A stretch of DNA of 64,000 bases from positions 37,115,728 to 37,179,727 of the forward strand of contig NC_092115.1 of assembly GCF_045679555.1 (NCBI RefSeq). The letters run 5' to 3'. Under the pieces are notes generated by a model. That model was given only the letters and a program-made list of their open reading frames with translations, had not been told where the DNA came from and did not search any database. Positions 15,101-24,525 of this stretch are shown in pieces (within the stretch, counting starts at the first letter, position 1; the number at the start of each line of letters is the position of its first letter). The translations under genes were made by a program, and so were the position numbers. This DNA is from Salvelinus alpinus. Its lineage: Eukaryota; Chordata; Actinopteri; Salmoniformes; Salmonidae.

Positions 15101-16650
15101 CTGTGAATCACCCCCAGATGGACAGGGAGGTAAACAGATTAGTTGAAATCCTCTGTTATGCAGTGTACAACATATGCTGTCTTGTAAATAAATAGGTTGT
15201 TTAAACATTGCAGTACAGTACAGAAGTGAATGTTCAGATTCAGAATGATTACCAGAATAGTGACCTATGCCATCAAATGATTTGAGAGGATGGCTTTGAT
15301 CAATTTGGTTTGTTTGAGGATACTCAAATGTTGTGTCTAACTGCCTGAAATGGTTACTGTGAAGTTGGATATGTATTGATTTATTGCAATACTGAGGTCC
15401 TAACTCTTGCGTGGTCACTAATGACACAATGGCACTTGTCCCAAAAGTAGGCTGTAAACTCCACTACCCTGGCGGAATATCCAACCTGTTTGCTCTTTCT
15501 TCCATGGTATCCAAATCATCCCCAGATTCCAATTGTCTTCTTCAAACCCTCTCCTCTCTCTAGTCATCTTGGTACCCGGTAATAATAAACATCTCACCCA
15601 GATGAGCAGGAAGGGGTCTGTCTCCTCCAGCAAGGATGCCAGGTAGTGGTGAATGTCCTGGGTCTTACTCAGGTCCACCCTCACCCTGCTGCAGTCGTTC
15701 TGCAGGCGCTCCATGACCTTCTGCCTCTCCCTCAAGGTGCTCTCCCTCAGGACCAGCACTAGCCTCTCCACCTGCAGCTGCAGGTCTACACCCATACGTT
15801 CCACCTGGGAGTCATTTGCCACAGACATGTCCTGCAGGGGGACAACAACCATCACTATGGATTTTTAAGGTCATAACAGGACTCAGCTTTCAGGCAGAAT
15901 AGAAGCTTGGATAGATTAATATAAGCATGAACAGGAAATTGATGGACCGCTATAAGCATGTGTGTGTGGTTACTCACTGTTATAGTGAGGTCAGTGTTCT
16001 GGTGCTCTTGGAGGATCCGTTCACCTTCATTCAGCTTTTCATCTGCTTTCTGGAGAAGGCTCTTGAGGATGACCTGTGGAAACACACAGATTTAGAACTG
16101 TTATAGCCACACTATAACACCAGTTGTAGGGAACTACAGGTTGTTTACTGACCTTGAGGTCCTCCTCCACCTTCCTCAGTCCTTTAATGCGGTGCTGTGC
16201 ATGGCCACCTTCCAATAGGCACTCTGAACACACGTACACCTGCTCGTCTGCACAGTAGTAGAGGAATATCTCCTTGTGGGCGGGACACCTGCGGTGAGTC
16301 AGATCTCCCAGGGGTTCCACCAGCAGGTGTGTCTTGAAGGCGGGCCGCTCCAGGTGGGGCTGCAGGTGCTCTGCACACAGAGACACCTCACAGCGCAGGC
16401 AGGTCTTCACCGCCACGGTGGTCCCCGCCTGGTCCTTTTCCCCCACAGGTGGGCAGCAGTCACATGCCACCACCCCTTGTTCCTCCTGGCATTGTGCGCA
16501 GGTGAAGCGACCCCTGACCCCAGCCTTCCTGTGCCCCCAGGTGTCCCGTACGCAGGCCGGGCAGAAGCTGTGGCCACACAGCAGGGACTGGGCCTGGCTG
16601 AAGACGTCGCGGCACAACGAACAGGTCAACTCTTCCTCCAGGGACGCCAT
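6183..16650 (-). CDS. TRIM-family E3 ubiquitin ligase, RING-Bbox-Bbox-CC-PRY/SPRY (seven exons)
   Basis: Coding exons (minus): 16650-16153, 16073-15978, 15831-15598, 13375-13353, 13228-13083, 12970-12699 and 6452-6183. Sizes 498, 96, 234, 23, 146, 272 and 270 bp join in one frame to 512 aa, and the 96/234/23-bp series is typical of TRIM coiled-coil exons. Residues 10-54 form a C3HC4 RING (C10, C13, C25, H27, C30, C33, C51, C54). A first B-box with paired cysteines and a second ([18 protein letters not shown], about 128-160) follow, then an alpha-helical coiled coil. The PRY begins at [15 protein letters not shown] and the SPRY runs through [10 protein letters not shown] and [14 protein letters not shown] to the stop. 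TRIM proteins of this layout attach ubiquitin to targets chosen by the SPRY; many act in antiviral signalling (TRIM25/TRIM47-like), but the exact orthologue is not determined. Unusually, the SPRY is split (..GINK / MSWSL..) by a 6.2 kb intron full of repeats. All splice sites are GT..AG. Confidence 0.92.
6460..7215. other. TRIM intron 6, low-copy-looking part
   Basis: Intron sequence between the last TRIM exon and a Tc1 fragment. No gene or clear repeat recognised. Confidence 0.5.
7218..8236 (+). mobile_element. Tc1/mariner fragment, rearranged into a palindrome
   Basis: The left end starts after TA (7216-7217). A transposase N-terminus begins with ATG at 7635: [13 protein letters not shown] followed by a helix-turn-helix ([18 protein letters not shown]) and an AT-hook-like GRPR. 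A TGA at 7852 replaces an expected arginine codon. Then [13 protein letters not shown] and the [10 protein letters not shown] region follow. From about 7945 the order is scrambled: about 60 bp is repeated directly (7945-7995 and 8000-8050), and 8060-8230 is the inverse complement of the same transposase region, so the fragment folds on itself. The catalytic domain is absent. This is a family distinct from the copies at 1 and 13436. Confidence 0.85.
8255..8345. repeat. Short interspersed repeat fragment (SINE tail type)
   Basis: TTTATTTAACCAGGTAAGC followed by AGTTGAGAACAAGTTCTCATT and a CTGGCCAAGATAAAGCA motif. This is a very common salmonid repeat segment (recognised from memory) and resembles the tail region of the SINE at 9325. 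Confidence 0.6.
8346..9322. other. TRIM intron 6, no feature recognised
   Basis: AT-rich intronic DNA with no ORF of note and no recognised repeat. Confidence 0.5.
9325..9550 (-). mobile_element. tRNA-derived SINE
   Basis: On the minus strand the head (about 9550-9470) has a tRNA-like A box (GTGGCCCAAGGCACTGCA region) and a B box GGTTCGAATCC. The body (GGCCGTGATTGGGAGTCCCAT) follows, then the tail GAATTTGTTCTTAACTGACTTGCCTAGTTAAATAAA. This is a classic salmonid SINE. It is not a working tRNA gene. Confidence 0.85.
9761..12525 (-). mobile_element. Gypsy-type LTR retrotransposon, decayed fossil
   Basis: Lies in TRIM intron 6, same strand as the gene. In minus-strand order the parts are: 5' LTR about 12525-12199, gag-like region about 12184-11600, aspartic protease region about 11314-11000 ([10 protein letters not shown]), reverse transcriptase start about 11154-10603, and integrase region about 10573-9760 with an HHCC-like and DDE-like core. 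The 3' end retains only about 50 bp matching the 5' LTR (GACCCAGATGCAGACAC at both ends), and the RNase H/RT middle is shortened. It is broken in many places and looks old. Confidence 0.88.
12199..12525 (-). repeat. 5' LTR of the Gypsy fossil
   Basis: Starts with TGTCACATCC on the minus strand and ends beside the gag start region near 12184. Its end sequence recurs in short form at 9761-9815. Confidence 0.6.
13436..14945 (+). mobile_element. Tc1/mariner transposon, full-length but inactive
   Basis: Flanked by TA at 13434-13435 and 14946-14947. Termini CAGTGCATTCGGAAAG and the inverse TTTCCGACGCACTG match. Transposase pieces in plus frames are: N-terminal helix-turn-helix part from ATG 13827 ([14 protein letters not shown]), catalytic WSDETK near 14215, and [11 protein letters not shown] then NLIEHLW near 14470-14590, ending about 14766. 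Several frame changes separate them. It sits in the TRIM intron between the 23-bp exon (13353-13375) and the 234-bp exon (15598-15831) and leaves both splice sites intact. Confidence 0.93.
14948..15597. other. TRIM intron 3 remainder
   Basis: Intronic DNA between the Tc1 copy and the coiled-coil exon. No feature recognised beyond the splice donor at 15596-15597. Confidence 0.5.
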
Positions 16651-16879
16651 GGCAACCGATTTTGTCACCAGGGAACACAAAAAGGGAAAAGGCACCTTTG
16701 CACAATTGTTTTGGGAAATAATGTCAAAATCATTGTCAATTTGTCCAAATAATGAGCAGTTGAAATCATCTTTAATTCCCAGTCTTAATGCCCAATGTCT
16801 TATTTTCTAGCCACTTCATGACCGCTATAAGCTGAGTCCTGGGGTCAGGTTTACAGTACAGTGGTCACGGAGTTAGTGA

Positions 16880-17322
16880 CAGTGTTGGGGAAGCTACTCT
16901 GAAGATATAGTTTACCAAGCATCCAATTACTTCAAACTGGAAGAAGTTAAGCTACACTAAATCTACCCTTTATAGAAAAATATAGTTTACTTCACGAAAG
17001 TTAACTTTGAAAAAGTAGTTCACTCCATCCAAACTACTTCGTTAAAAATCTGAAATGTCATAGACGACAAATTGCAAGAACATATTACCTTGGGGTCATA
17101 TTTTAACACAATGTGTAATTATTGCCTAGTTAACCATATTTTATTTTTGCCAACATAGCGTGTAGTTCCAGCAGCTAGATACATCACTAGATGGCAAAAG
17201 AAAGTAATTAACTAATGAAAACACTCCCTAAATCTGAATTTAGTTCAACTACCACCAAGCTACTGCAAAAGGTAGTCAAATTAGTAGTTGACCTACATGT
17301 AGTTCACTACTCCCCAACACTG
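16880..17322. mobile_element. hAT-type non-autonomous foldback element
   Basis: Termini CAGTGTTGGGGA and the inverse TCCCCAACACTG are perfect mirror ends. An 8-bp direct duplication GTTAGTGA lies on each side (16872-16879 and 17323-17330), which is the hAT signature. There is no transposase inside. It lies just upstream of the TRIM start codon. Confidence 0.85.
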
Positions 17323-17829
17323 GTTAGTGACACTGTTTACTCATAGTTCACGCCAAAGTCACTTATGTAAAAACTAGGAATAAGGTTTTAGGAACAGGGC
17401 TAGGTCAGTCCACTTCACCGGCGCCAACTCCTCTATTTATCTTCCTACTTATCAACCATTAAGCCTGTTTACAAGGTTTTCGGCCATTGTCCAATATTAT
17501 TAGAACACCTCAAGGTCTTCCCATTGTCCTAAGTGTCAGACATGACTACTTCTTCTCTAGTTAACTGGTATAATCTGCATCACTGCGTTTATTCTCATGC
17601 TACGGAGGAGTTGCAACACTGCTTGACCTGATCTTTGTACCTATAGCGCATCCCAAACCCTGCCTGTTGCTATGGCGGGATCAAGACATCATCCTCCCTT
17701 TCCACCTGCCTGTCTACATGTGCTCTTCCTATCTTGTTTACAACTGTCCTATACACATTCTGATATGTCTTTCTTGTGTGTTTTTTCAGATTGTTCAAAG
17801 GTCCACAATATAGTATAGATTCCCCTTAC

Positions 17830-17960
17830 CTGATTGTGTCCCAGGTCTGTCACAGTGTGGCCATCGTTGGGTGTAGTGCTGTCAGTGTGTGTAGAAACCG
17901 GCTAATCCCATAAAAATGTCTGCTTTAAGCAGAGGGACTGACCTCTCATAGGACATAGTC
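17830..17960 (-). promoter_or_regulatory. Possible noncoding first exon / promoter of TRIM gene
   Basis: On the minus strand CAATCAG is followed by GTAAGG at 17829, a strong splice donor about 1.2 kb upstream of the TRIM ATG. The sequence before it is GC-richer than the surroundings. TRIM genes often have an untranslated first exon, but no acceptor near the ATG was convincingly placed, so this is tentative. Confidence 0.3.
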
Positions 17961-18149
17961 ACATGACCTACTCAGAGAGCGAGGGTGCATCTCAAGACTC
18001 TAAGGAGGATTCCTCTCCTTATCTCCTTTCCTTCACCTGCACTGCTATGAAGGAAGTGTAGGAGTGAAAGCAACTCTCCAGTCGGCAACTACCATATTAC
18101 CTATCTTGGGTTTTCGGATGAGAGCTGAAACACACACACTCAGAGAGAG

Positions 18150-19055
18150 ACAGAGAGAGAGCGAAAGATTGCATTCTACAACCACCTAAAAGCAATTCCC
18201 AAACCTTCCATGACAAAGCCATCACCTACAGAGAAATAAACCCGGAGAAGAGCCCCCTAAGCAAGCGGGTTCACGAACAGAGCCCCAGGACAGCAACACA
18301 ATTAGACCCAACCAAATCATGAGAAAAAAAAGAGAATTACTTGACACATTGGAAAGAATTTACCAAAAAACTTAGCATACTAGAATACTATTTGGCCCTA
18401 AACAGAGAGTACACAGTGGCAGAATACCTGACCACTGTGACTGACCCAAAATTAAGGAAATCTTTGACTATGTACAGACTCAGTGAGCATAGCCTTGCTA
18501 TTGAGAAAGGCTGCCGACAGCAGACGTGGCTCTCAAGAGAAGACAGGCTATGTGCACACTGCCCACAAAATGAGGTGGAAACTGATCTGCACTTCCTAAC
18601 CTCCTGCCAAGTGTATAACCATATTAGAGAGACATATTTCCCTCAGATTACACACACCCACAAAGAATTTGAAAACAAATCAAATTTTGATAAACTCCCA
18701 TATCTATTGGTTGAAATACCACAGTGTGCAATCACAGCAGCAAGATTTGTGACCTGTTGCCACAAGAAAATGGCAACCAGTGAATAGCAAACACCATTGT
18801 AAATACAACCTATATTTCTGTTTATTTATTTTCCCTTTTGTACTTGAACTATTTGCACATCATTACAACACTGTATATAAACATAATATGACATTTGAAA
18901 TGTCTTTATTCTTTTGGAACTTTTGTAAGTGTAATGTTTACTGTACATTTTTTAAACATTTATTTCACGAAGTGTTTATTATCTATTTCACTTGCTTTGG
19001 CAATGTAAACATATGTTTCCCATGCCAATAAAGCCCTTAAATTGAATTGAAATAA
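18150..19055 (+). mobile_element. LINE 3' end with zinc-knuckle ORF2 C-terminus
   Basis: ORF 18341-18787 encodes YRLSEHSLAIEKGC, then CAHCPQNEVETDLHFLTSCQVYNHIRE, the zf-RVT type C-x2-C..H-x4-C ending of L1/Tx1-like ORF2 proteins. The 3' UTR contains AATAAAGCCC and the copy ends in an ATTGA-type short tail near 19055. It is 5' truncated, with no reverse transcriptase core present. Confidence 0.75.
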
Positions 19056-19459
19056 AGAGGGTGTGTCCGTGACGACTGCCCTAAGTCACAGTATTTGTGG
19101 TGCTTTACAACTACAGCCTGAGACTCCCTGCTGTTTTTCAAAGCTCACCATTCAGCTTAGCTGTGCCTTGTGGCCATGGTGTGACATGTTTAACAGTAGG
19201 GGTGAGCATGCGGTCATTATATAGGCTTTGTTTGTTTATTAATTTCCATATGCTCATCATCCGTTTTATGGCTCCTGCTTCATGGCATCATTATACACGT
19301 TATCATTTTGTTAGACTGACAATGTGAATTGGTGTCAATGTTTTACACGACACACAAATTGAATATGAAAAACTTAATCTAACCTGGTAGCCTATTGGCT
19401 GAGAGAGATGAATAGGAAGGAAGTGCAGCAGACAGAGGGATGTCAGATCCCCAGTCATA

Positions 19460-20439
19460 CACTACATGACCAAAAGTATGGCGGATGCCTGGAGAATGCA
19501 ACCTGCCCGAATGCATAGTGCCAACTGTAAAGTTTGTTGGAGGAGGAATAATGGTCTGGGGCTGTTTTTCAATGTTTGGGCTAGGCCCCTTAGTTCCAGT
19601 GAAGGGAAATCTTAATGCTACTGTAACGACTTTCGTTGGTGGAAGGAGAGGAGGACCAAAATGCAGCGTGGTACGTATCCATAATAACTTTTAATGAGAA
19701 TGAATACAAAATACAAAAAGAACAAGAGAATCAAAATGAAAACCGAAACAGTCCCGAATGGTGAAAACACTAAAACGGAAAACAACTACCCACAACCCAT
19801 AGTGGGAAAACAGGCTACCTAAGTATGATTCTCAATCAGAGACAACGATCGACACCTGCCTCTGATTGAGAACCATACTAGGCCAAACACATAGAAATAT
19901 AACGTATAGAACAAAACATAGAAAAACAACATAGAATGCCCACCCCAACTCACTCCCTGACCAAACTAAAATAAAGACATAAAAAAGGAACTAAGGTCAG
20001 AACGTGACAGCTACAGCATACAGTGACATTCTAGAAGATTCTGTGCTTCCAACTTTCTGGCAACAGTTTGGGGAAGGCGCTTTCCTGTTTCAGCATGACA
20101 ATGCCCCCGTGCACAAGCGGGATCCATATAGAAATGGTTTGTCGAGATTGGTGTGGAAGAACTTAACTGGCATGCCCAGAGCCCTGACCTCAAGCCAATC
20201 GAACACCTTTGGGATGAATTGGAACGCTGACTGCGAGCCAGGCCTAATCGCCCAACATCAGTGCCCGTTCTCACTAATGCTCTTGTGGCTGAATGGAAGC
20301 AAGTCCCAGCAGCAATGTTCCAACATCTAGTGGAAAGCCTTCCCAGAAGAGTGGAGGCTGATATAGCAGCAAAACTCCATATTAATGCCCATGATTTTGG
20401 AATGAGGTGTTTGACGAGCATACTTTTGGACATGTAGTG
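19460..20439 (+). mobile_element. Tc1/mariner copy, internally deleted, with nested solo LTR
   Basis: Termini CACTACATG and CATGTAGTG are inverse; TA flanks at 19458-19459 and 20440-20441. The 5' half of the transposase is missing. The remaining pieces are [15 protein letters not shown] (about 19530-19600) and FQHDNAPVHK (about 20080-20120) with following sequence in a shifted frame. An LTR unit (19622-20009) is inserted in the middle. Confidence 0.88.
19622..20009 (-). mobile_element. Solo LTR (Gypsy-type fossil)
   Basis: A 388-bp block starting TGTAACG and ending GTGACA (minus strand TGTCACGTTC...CGTTACA) interrupts the Tc1 copy. The 5-bp duplication GCTAC lies at both sides (19617-19621, 20010-20014), so it is a clean LTR-element insertion later reduced to one LTR. 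It is younger than the host Tc1 copy. Confidence 0.85.
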
Positions 20440-20450
20440 TATGTTATGTA

Positions 20451-21893
20451 CACTGAACAAAAATATAAACGCAACATGTAAAGTCTTGGTCCCATGTTTC
20501 ATGAGCTGAAATAGAAGATCCCAGAAATGTTCGATATGCACAAAAAGCTTATTTCTCTCCTATTATTTGCACACATTTGTTTACATCCTTATTAGTGAGC
20601 ATTTCTCCTTTGCCAAGATAATCCATCCACCTGACAGGTGTGGCATATCAAGAAGCTGAATAAACAGCATGATCATTACACAGGTGCACATTGTGCTGGG
20701 AACAATAAAAGGCCACTTTAAAATGTGCAGTTTTGTCACACAACCCAATGCCACAGATGTCTCAAGTTTTGAGAGAGCGTGCAATTGGCATGCTGGCTGC
20801 AGGAAAGTCCACCAGAGCTGTTGCCAGATAATTGAATGTTCATAAGCTGCCTCAAACATAGTTTTAGAGAATTTGGCAGTACATCCAACCAGCCTCACAA
20901 ACCCAGATCACGTGTAACCACGCCAGCCCAGGACCTCCGCATCTGGCTTATTCAACTGCGGGATCGTCTGAGACAACCAAAGTATAAGGTATTTCTGCAT
21001 AAACTGTCAGAAACCATCTCAGGGAAGCTCATCTGCTTGTTCATCGTCCTCACCAGGGTCTTGACCTGACTTCAGTTCGGCGTTGTAACTGACTTCAGTG
21101 GGCAAATGCTCACTTTCGATGGCCACTGGTACACTGGAGAAGTGTGCTCTTCACAAATTAATCCTGATTTCAACTGTACCGGGAAGATGGCAGATGTGTA
21201 TGGCGTTGTGTGGGCGAGCAGTTTGCTGATGTCAACGTTGTGAACAGAGTGCCCCATGGTGGTTGTGGGGTTATGGTATGGGCAGGCAGGCATAAGCTAC
21301 GGACAACGAACACAATTGCATTTTATCAATGGCAATTTGAATGCGATGATGAGATCCTGAAGCCCATTGTTATGCCAATCACCTCATGTTTCAGCATGAT
21401 AATGCACGGCCCCATGTCTCAAGGATCTGTACACAATTCCTGGAAGCTGAAAATGTCCCAGTCCTTCCATGGCCTGCATACTCACCAGACATGTCACCCA
21501 TTCAGCATGTTTGGGATGCTCTGGATCGACATGTACGTCAGCGTGTTCCAGTTCCCACCAATATTCAGCAACTTCGCACAGCCATTGAAGAGGAGTGGGA
21601 CAACATTCCACAGGCCACAATCAACAGCCTGGTCAACTCTATGCGAAGGAGATGTGTCGAGCTGCATGAGGCAAATTGTGGTCACACCAGATACTGACTG
21701 GTTTTCTGATCCACGCCCCTACCTTTTTTAAGGTATCTGTGACCAACAGATGCATATCTGTATTCCCAGTCATGTGAAATCCATAGAATAGGGTCTAATT
21801 TATTTATTTCAATTGACTGATTTCCTTATATGAACTTTAACTTAGTAAAAACGTTGAAATTGTTGCATCTTGCGTTTATATTTTGGTTCATTG
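20451..21893 (+). mobile_element. Tc1/mariner copy, full length, catalytically dead
   Basis: Termini CACTGAACAAAAATATAAACG and the inverse CGTTTATATTTTGGTTCATTG are flanked by TA (20449-20450, 21894-21895). The transposase starts at ATG 20757 (MSQVLRERAIGMLAAGKST). The C-terminal third is open at 21386-21697: FQHDNARPHVSR, then SPDMSPIQHVWDAL. The third catalytic residue, 34 residues after the aspartate, reads glutamine (CAG) instead of glutamate. Stops and frame changes occur upstream. Confidence 0.92.
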
Positions 21894-22009
21894 TATAAAA
21901 AGCATCTTTATGCATTGTTTACTACTAGATTTCTTAAAAACAATTTAATTGTTGTAGTTCTGGTGTTTGACTTGATTGATGGGTGACTGGGTGCATTCTT
22001 AAATATATA

Positions 22010-23657
22010 CAGAGTGTACAAAACATTACAAACACCTTCCTAATATTGAGTTGCACCCCCTTTAGCCCTCAGAACAGCCTCAGTTCTTTGGGGGCATGGA
22101 CACTACAAGGTGTTGAAAGTGTTCCACAGGGATGCTGGCCCATGTTGACTCCAATGCTTCCCACAGTTGTGTCAAGTTGGCTGAATGTCCTTTGGATGGT
22201 GGACCATTCTTGATACACATGGGAAACTGTTGAGAGTGAAAAACCCAGCAGCGTTGCAGTTCTTGACACACTAAAACCAGTGAGCCTGTCACCTACTGCC
22301 ATACCTTGTTTTAAGGCACTTGAAACTTTTGTCTTGCCCATTCACCCTCTGAATGGCACACATACACAATCCATGTTTCAATTGTTTCAAGGCTTAAAAG
22401 TCCTTCTTTAACTTGTCTCCTCTCCTTCATCTACACTGATTGAAGTGGTGACATCAATAAGTGATCAGGGGTGTGAAGGTGAACGAAAGGCACTGGAGCA
22501 ACGAACTGCCCTTACTGTCTCTGCCTGGCCGGTTCCCCTGAATGGGATTCTCTGCCTCTAACCCTGTTACGGGGGTGAGTCACTGGCTTACTGGTGCTCT
22601 TCCGTGCCGTCACTAGGAGGGGTGCATCACTTAAGTGGGTTGAGTCACTAACGTGATCTTCCTGTCCAAGTTGGCGCACCCCTCGGGTTCGTGCCGTCTT
22701 CGTGGGCTATACTCAGCCTTGTCTCAGGGTAGTAAGTTGGTGGTTTGACGTTATCCCTCTAGTGGTGTGAGGACTATGCTTTGGCAAAGTAGGTGGGGTT
22801 GTATCCTGCCTGGTTGGCCCTGTCCGGAGGTATCGTCGGTCACGGTGTCCCCCGACCCCTCCTGTCTCAGCCTCCAGTATTTATGCTGCAGTAGTTTATG
22901 TGTCGGGGGGCTAGGGTCAGTCTGTTATATCTGTAGTATTTCTCCTGTCTTATCCTGTGTGAATTTAAGTATGCTCCCTCTAATTCTCTCTCCCTCTCCC
23001 TCTCCCTCTCCCTCTCCTACCGGAGGACCTAAGCCATGGGACCATGCCTCGGGACTACCTGGTCTGATGACTGACACCTTGCTGTCCCCAGTCCACCTGG
23101 TTGTGCTGCTGCTCCAGTTTCAACAGTTCTGCCTGCGTCTATGGAACCCTGACCTGTTCACCGGGCGTGCTACCTTGTCCCGGACCTGCTGTTTTCGACT
23201 CTCTCTCTCTACCGCACCTGCTGTCTCTAATTCTTGAATGCTCGGCTATGAAAATCCAACTGACATTTACTCCTGAGGTGCTGACCTGTTGCAACCTCTA
23301 CAACCACTGTGATTATTATTATTTGATCCTGCTGGTCATCTATGAACGTTTGAACATCTTTGCCATGTACTGTTATAATCTCCACCCGGCCCAGACAGAA
23401 GAGGACTGGCCACCCCTCAGACCCTGGTTCCTCTCTAGGTTTCTATCTAGGTTCCTGCCTTTCTAGGGAGTTTTTCCTAGCCACCGTGCTACATCTGCAT
23501 TGATTGCTGTTTGGGGTTTTAGGCTGGGTTTCTGTATAGCACTTTGTGACATCGGCTGATGTTAAAAGGGCTTTATAAATACATTTGATTGATTGATAGC
23601 TTTCACCTGGATTCACCTGGTCAGTCTATGTCATGGAAATGTTTTGTACATTCAGTG
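22010..23657 (-). mobile_element. Short Tc1-like element (transposase N-terminus only) with nested LINE
   Basis: Termini CAGAGTGTACAAAACATT and the inverse of it (AATGTTTTGTACATTCAGTG) sit between TAs. On the minus strand it encodes a helix-turn-helix remnant ([25 protein letters not shown]). Without its insert (about 22468-23598) it would be about 500 bp, like the sister copy at 33639-34141, so this is a deletion-derived non-autonomous family. Confidence 0.8.
22468..23598 (+). mobile_element. LINE-like 3' end ending in (TTGA)n tail
   Basis: GC-richer insert in the preceding element. The end reads GGCTTTATAAATACATTTGATTGATTGAT, a very common salmonid repeat 3' end (RSg-1-like by memory). The interior has a short (CTCCCT)n stretch at 22985-23015 and no ORF with reverse-transcriptase motifs, so it is a 5'-truncated copy. 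Confidence 0.6.
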
Positions 23658-23967
23658 TATATGTTTATTCATTAATGATTATGGATACATTCTGCAATGA
23701 GTTAATCTGGCTTTGAATCTGCAACAGAACAGAATTGCTTTAATACAGCAGGGCATTCTGACACCTCGAATTGAAATAGATTTCACCTCGTTCATATAGT
23801 TGGCAGAAATGATAAGGGATTAAATATAGACCTCCAATGGGTGAAGGAGAAGAAGTTCTGGCAAAATAAGGCTATGTTGCTAATATCTTCTATGGTATGT
23901 AGGGAGCTAGCTAGATAGCTTCTTTACAAAAAACTAGCCTAGTATTCATGGGACGGTGTAAATAGCT

Positions 23968-24131
23968 TTGTGCTATCCGGGATCCTTGGGACGTCCTTAC
24001 ACCATTGAAGTTGAAATGTAAAATAGTTAAGCTAAGGGTTAGGGTTAGGTAAGGGTTATGGTTAGGGTAAGGGTAGGGGTTAAGGTTAGGGTTTAGGGTT
24101 GGGACGTCCCAAGGATCGCGGATAGCACAGA
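23968..24131. mobile_element. Foldback element with telomere-like core
   Basis: Inverted ends of about 28 bp (GTGCTATCCGGGATCCTTGG... and its near-complement at 24101-24130) enclose degenerate GGTTAG/TTAGGG repeats. Similar short sequence (TGTAAATA) flanks both sides and may be a target duplication. No coding capacity. Confidence 0.7.
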
Positions 24132-24523
24132 CCATTGTAAATATCTGACCGCTATTAGAAATCAGTATAAGACACAAGATCAAATGCATAAATAAGCCAA
24201 CAAATATTAGTTAAATAAAATATGGAACAGTAAATTAAAATGTTCTATATATATTTTGTTTTGGATCAAGGTAGCTAGTAGCTAGCTAGCTGACATCAAC
24301 CCACTGGGCACACACTGGTTGAATCAACGTTGTTTTCACGTCATTTCAACGGAATAACGTTGAACCAAAGTGGAAAAGACATTGAATTGATGTCTGTGCC
24401 CAGTAGGAAATGTGTCAGCTAGAGATGGCGTGTAGGAGCTTACAGGGATTTGTAGTCTTGCATGATGTCTACTTTGATGCTAATTAGAATGTTTGAATCT
24501 GAGAGTAAATAGAGCCATATATA
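24132..24523. other. Intergenic, no feature recognised
   Basis: AT-rich DNA with a short imperfect palindrome near 24310-24410 (TGAATCAACGTTG / CAACGT... / AACGTTGAACC). No gene seen. Confidence 0.4.
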
Positions 24524-24525
24524 TA

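Noticed and set aside
24020-24110. Interstitial telomere from a chromosome fusion
   Set aside because: The TTAGGG-like array is short, degenerate and enclosed by inverted repeats, as in the separate foldback family at 39549 and 42000, so a mobile element is the simpler reading.
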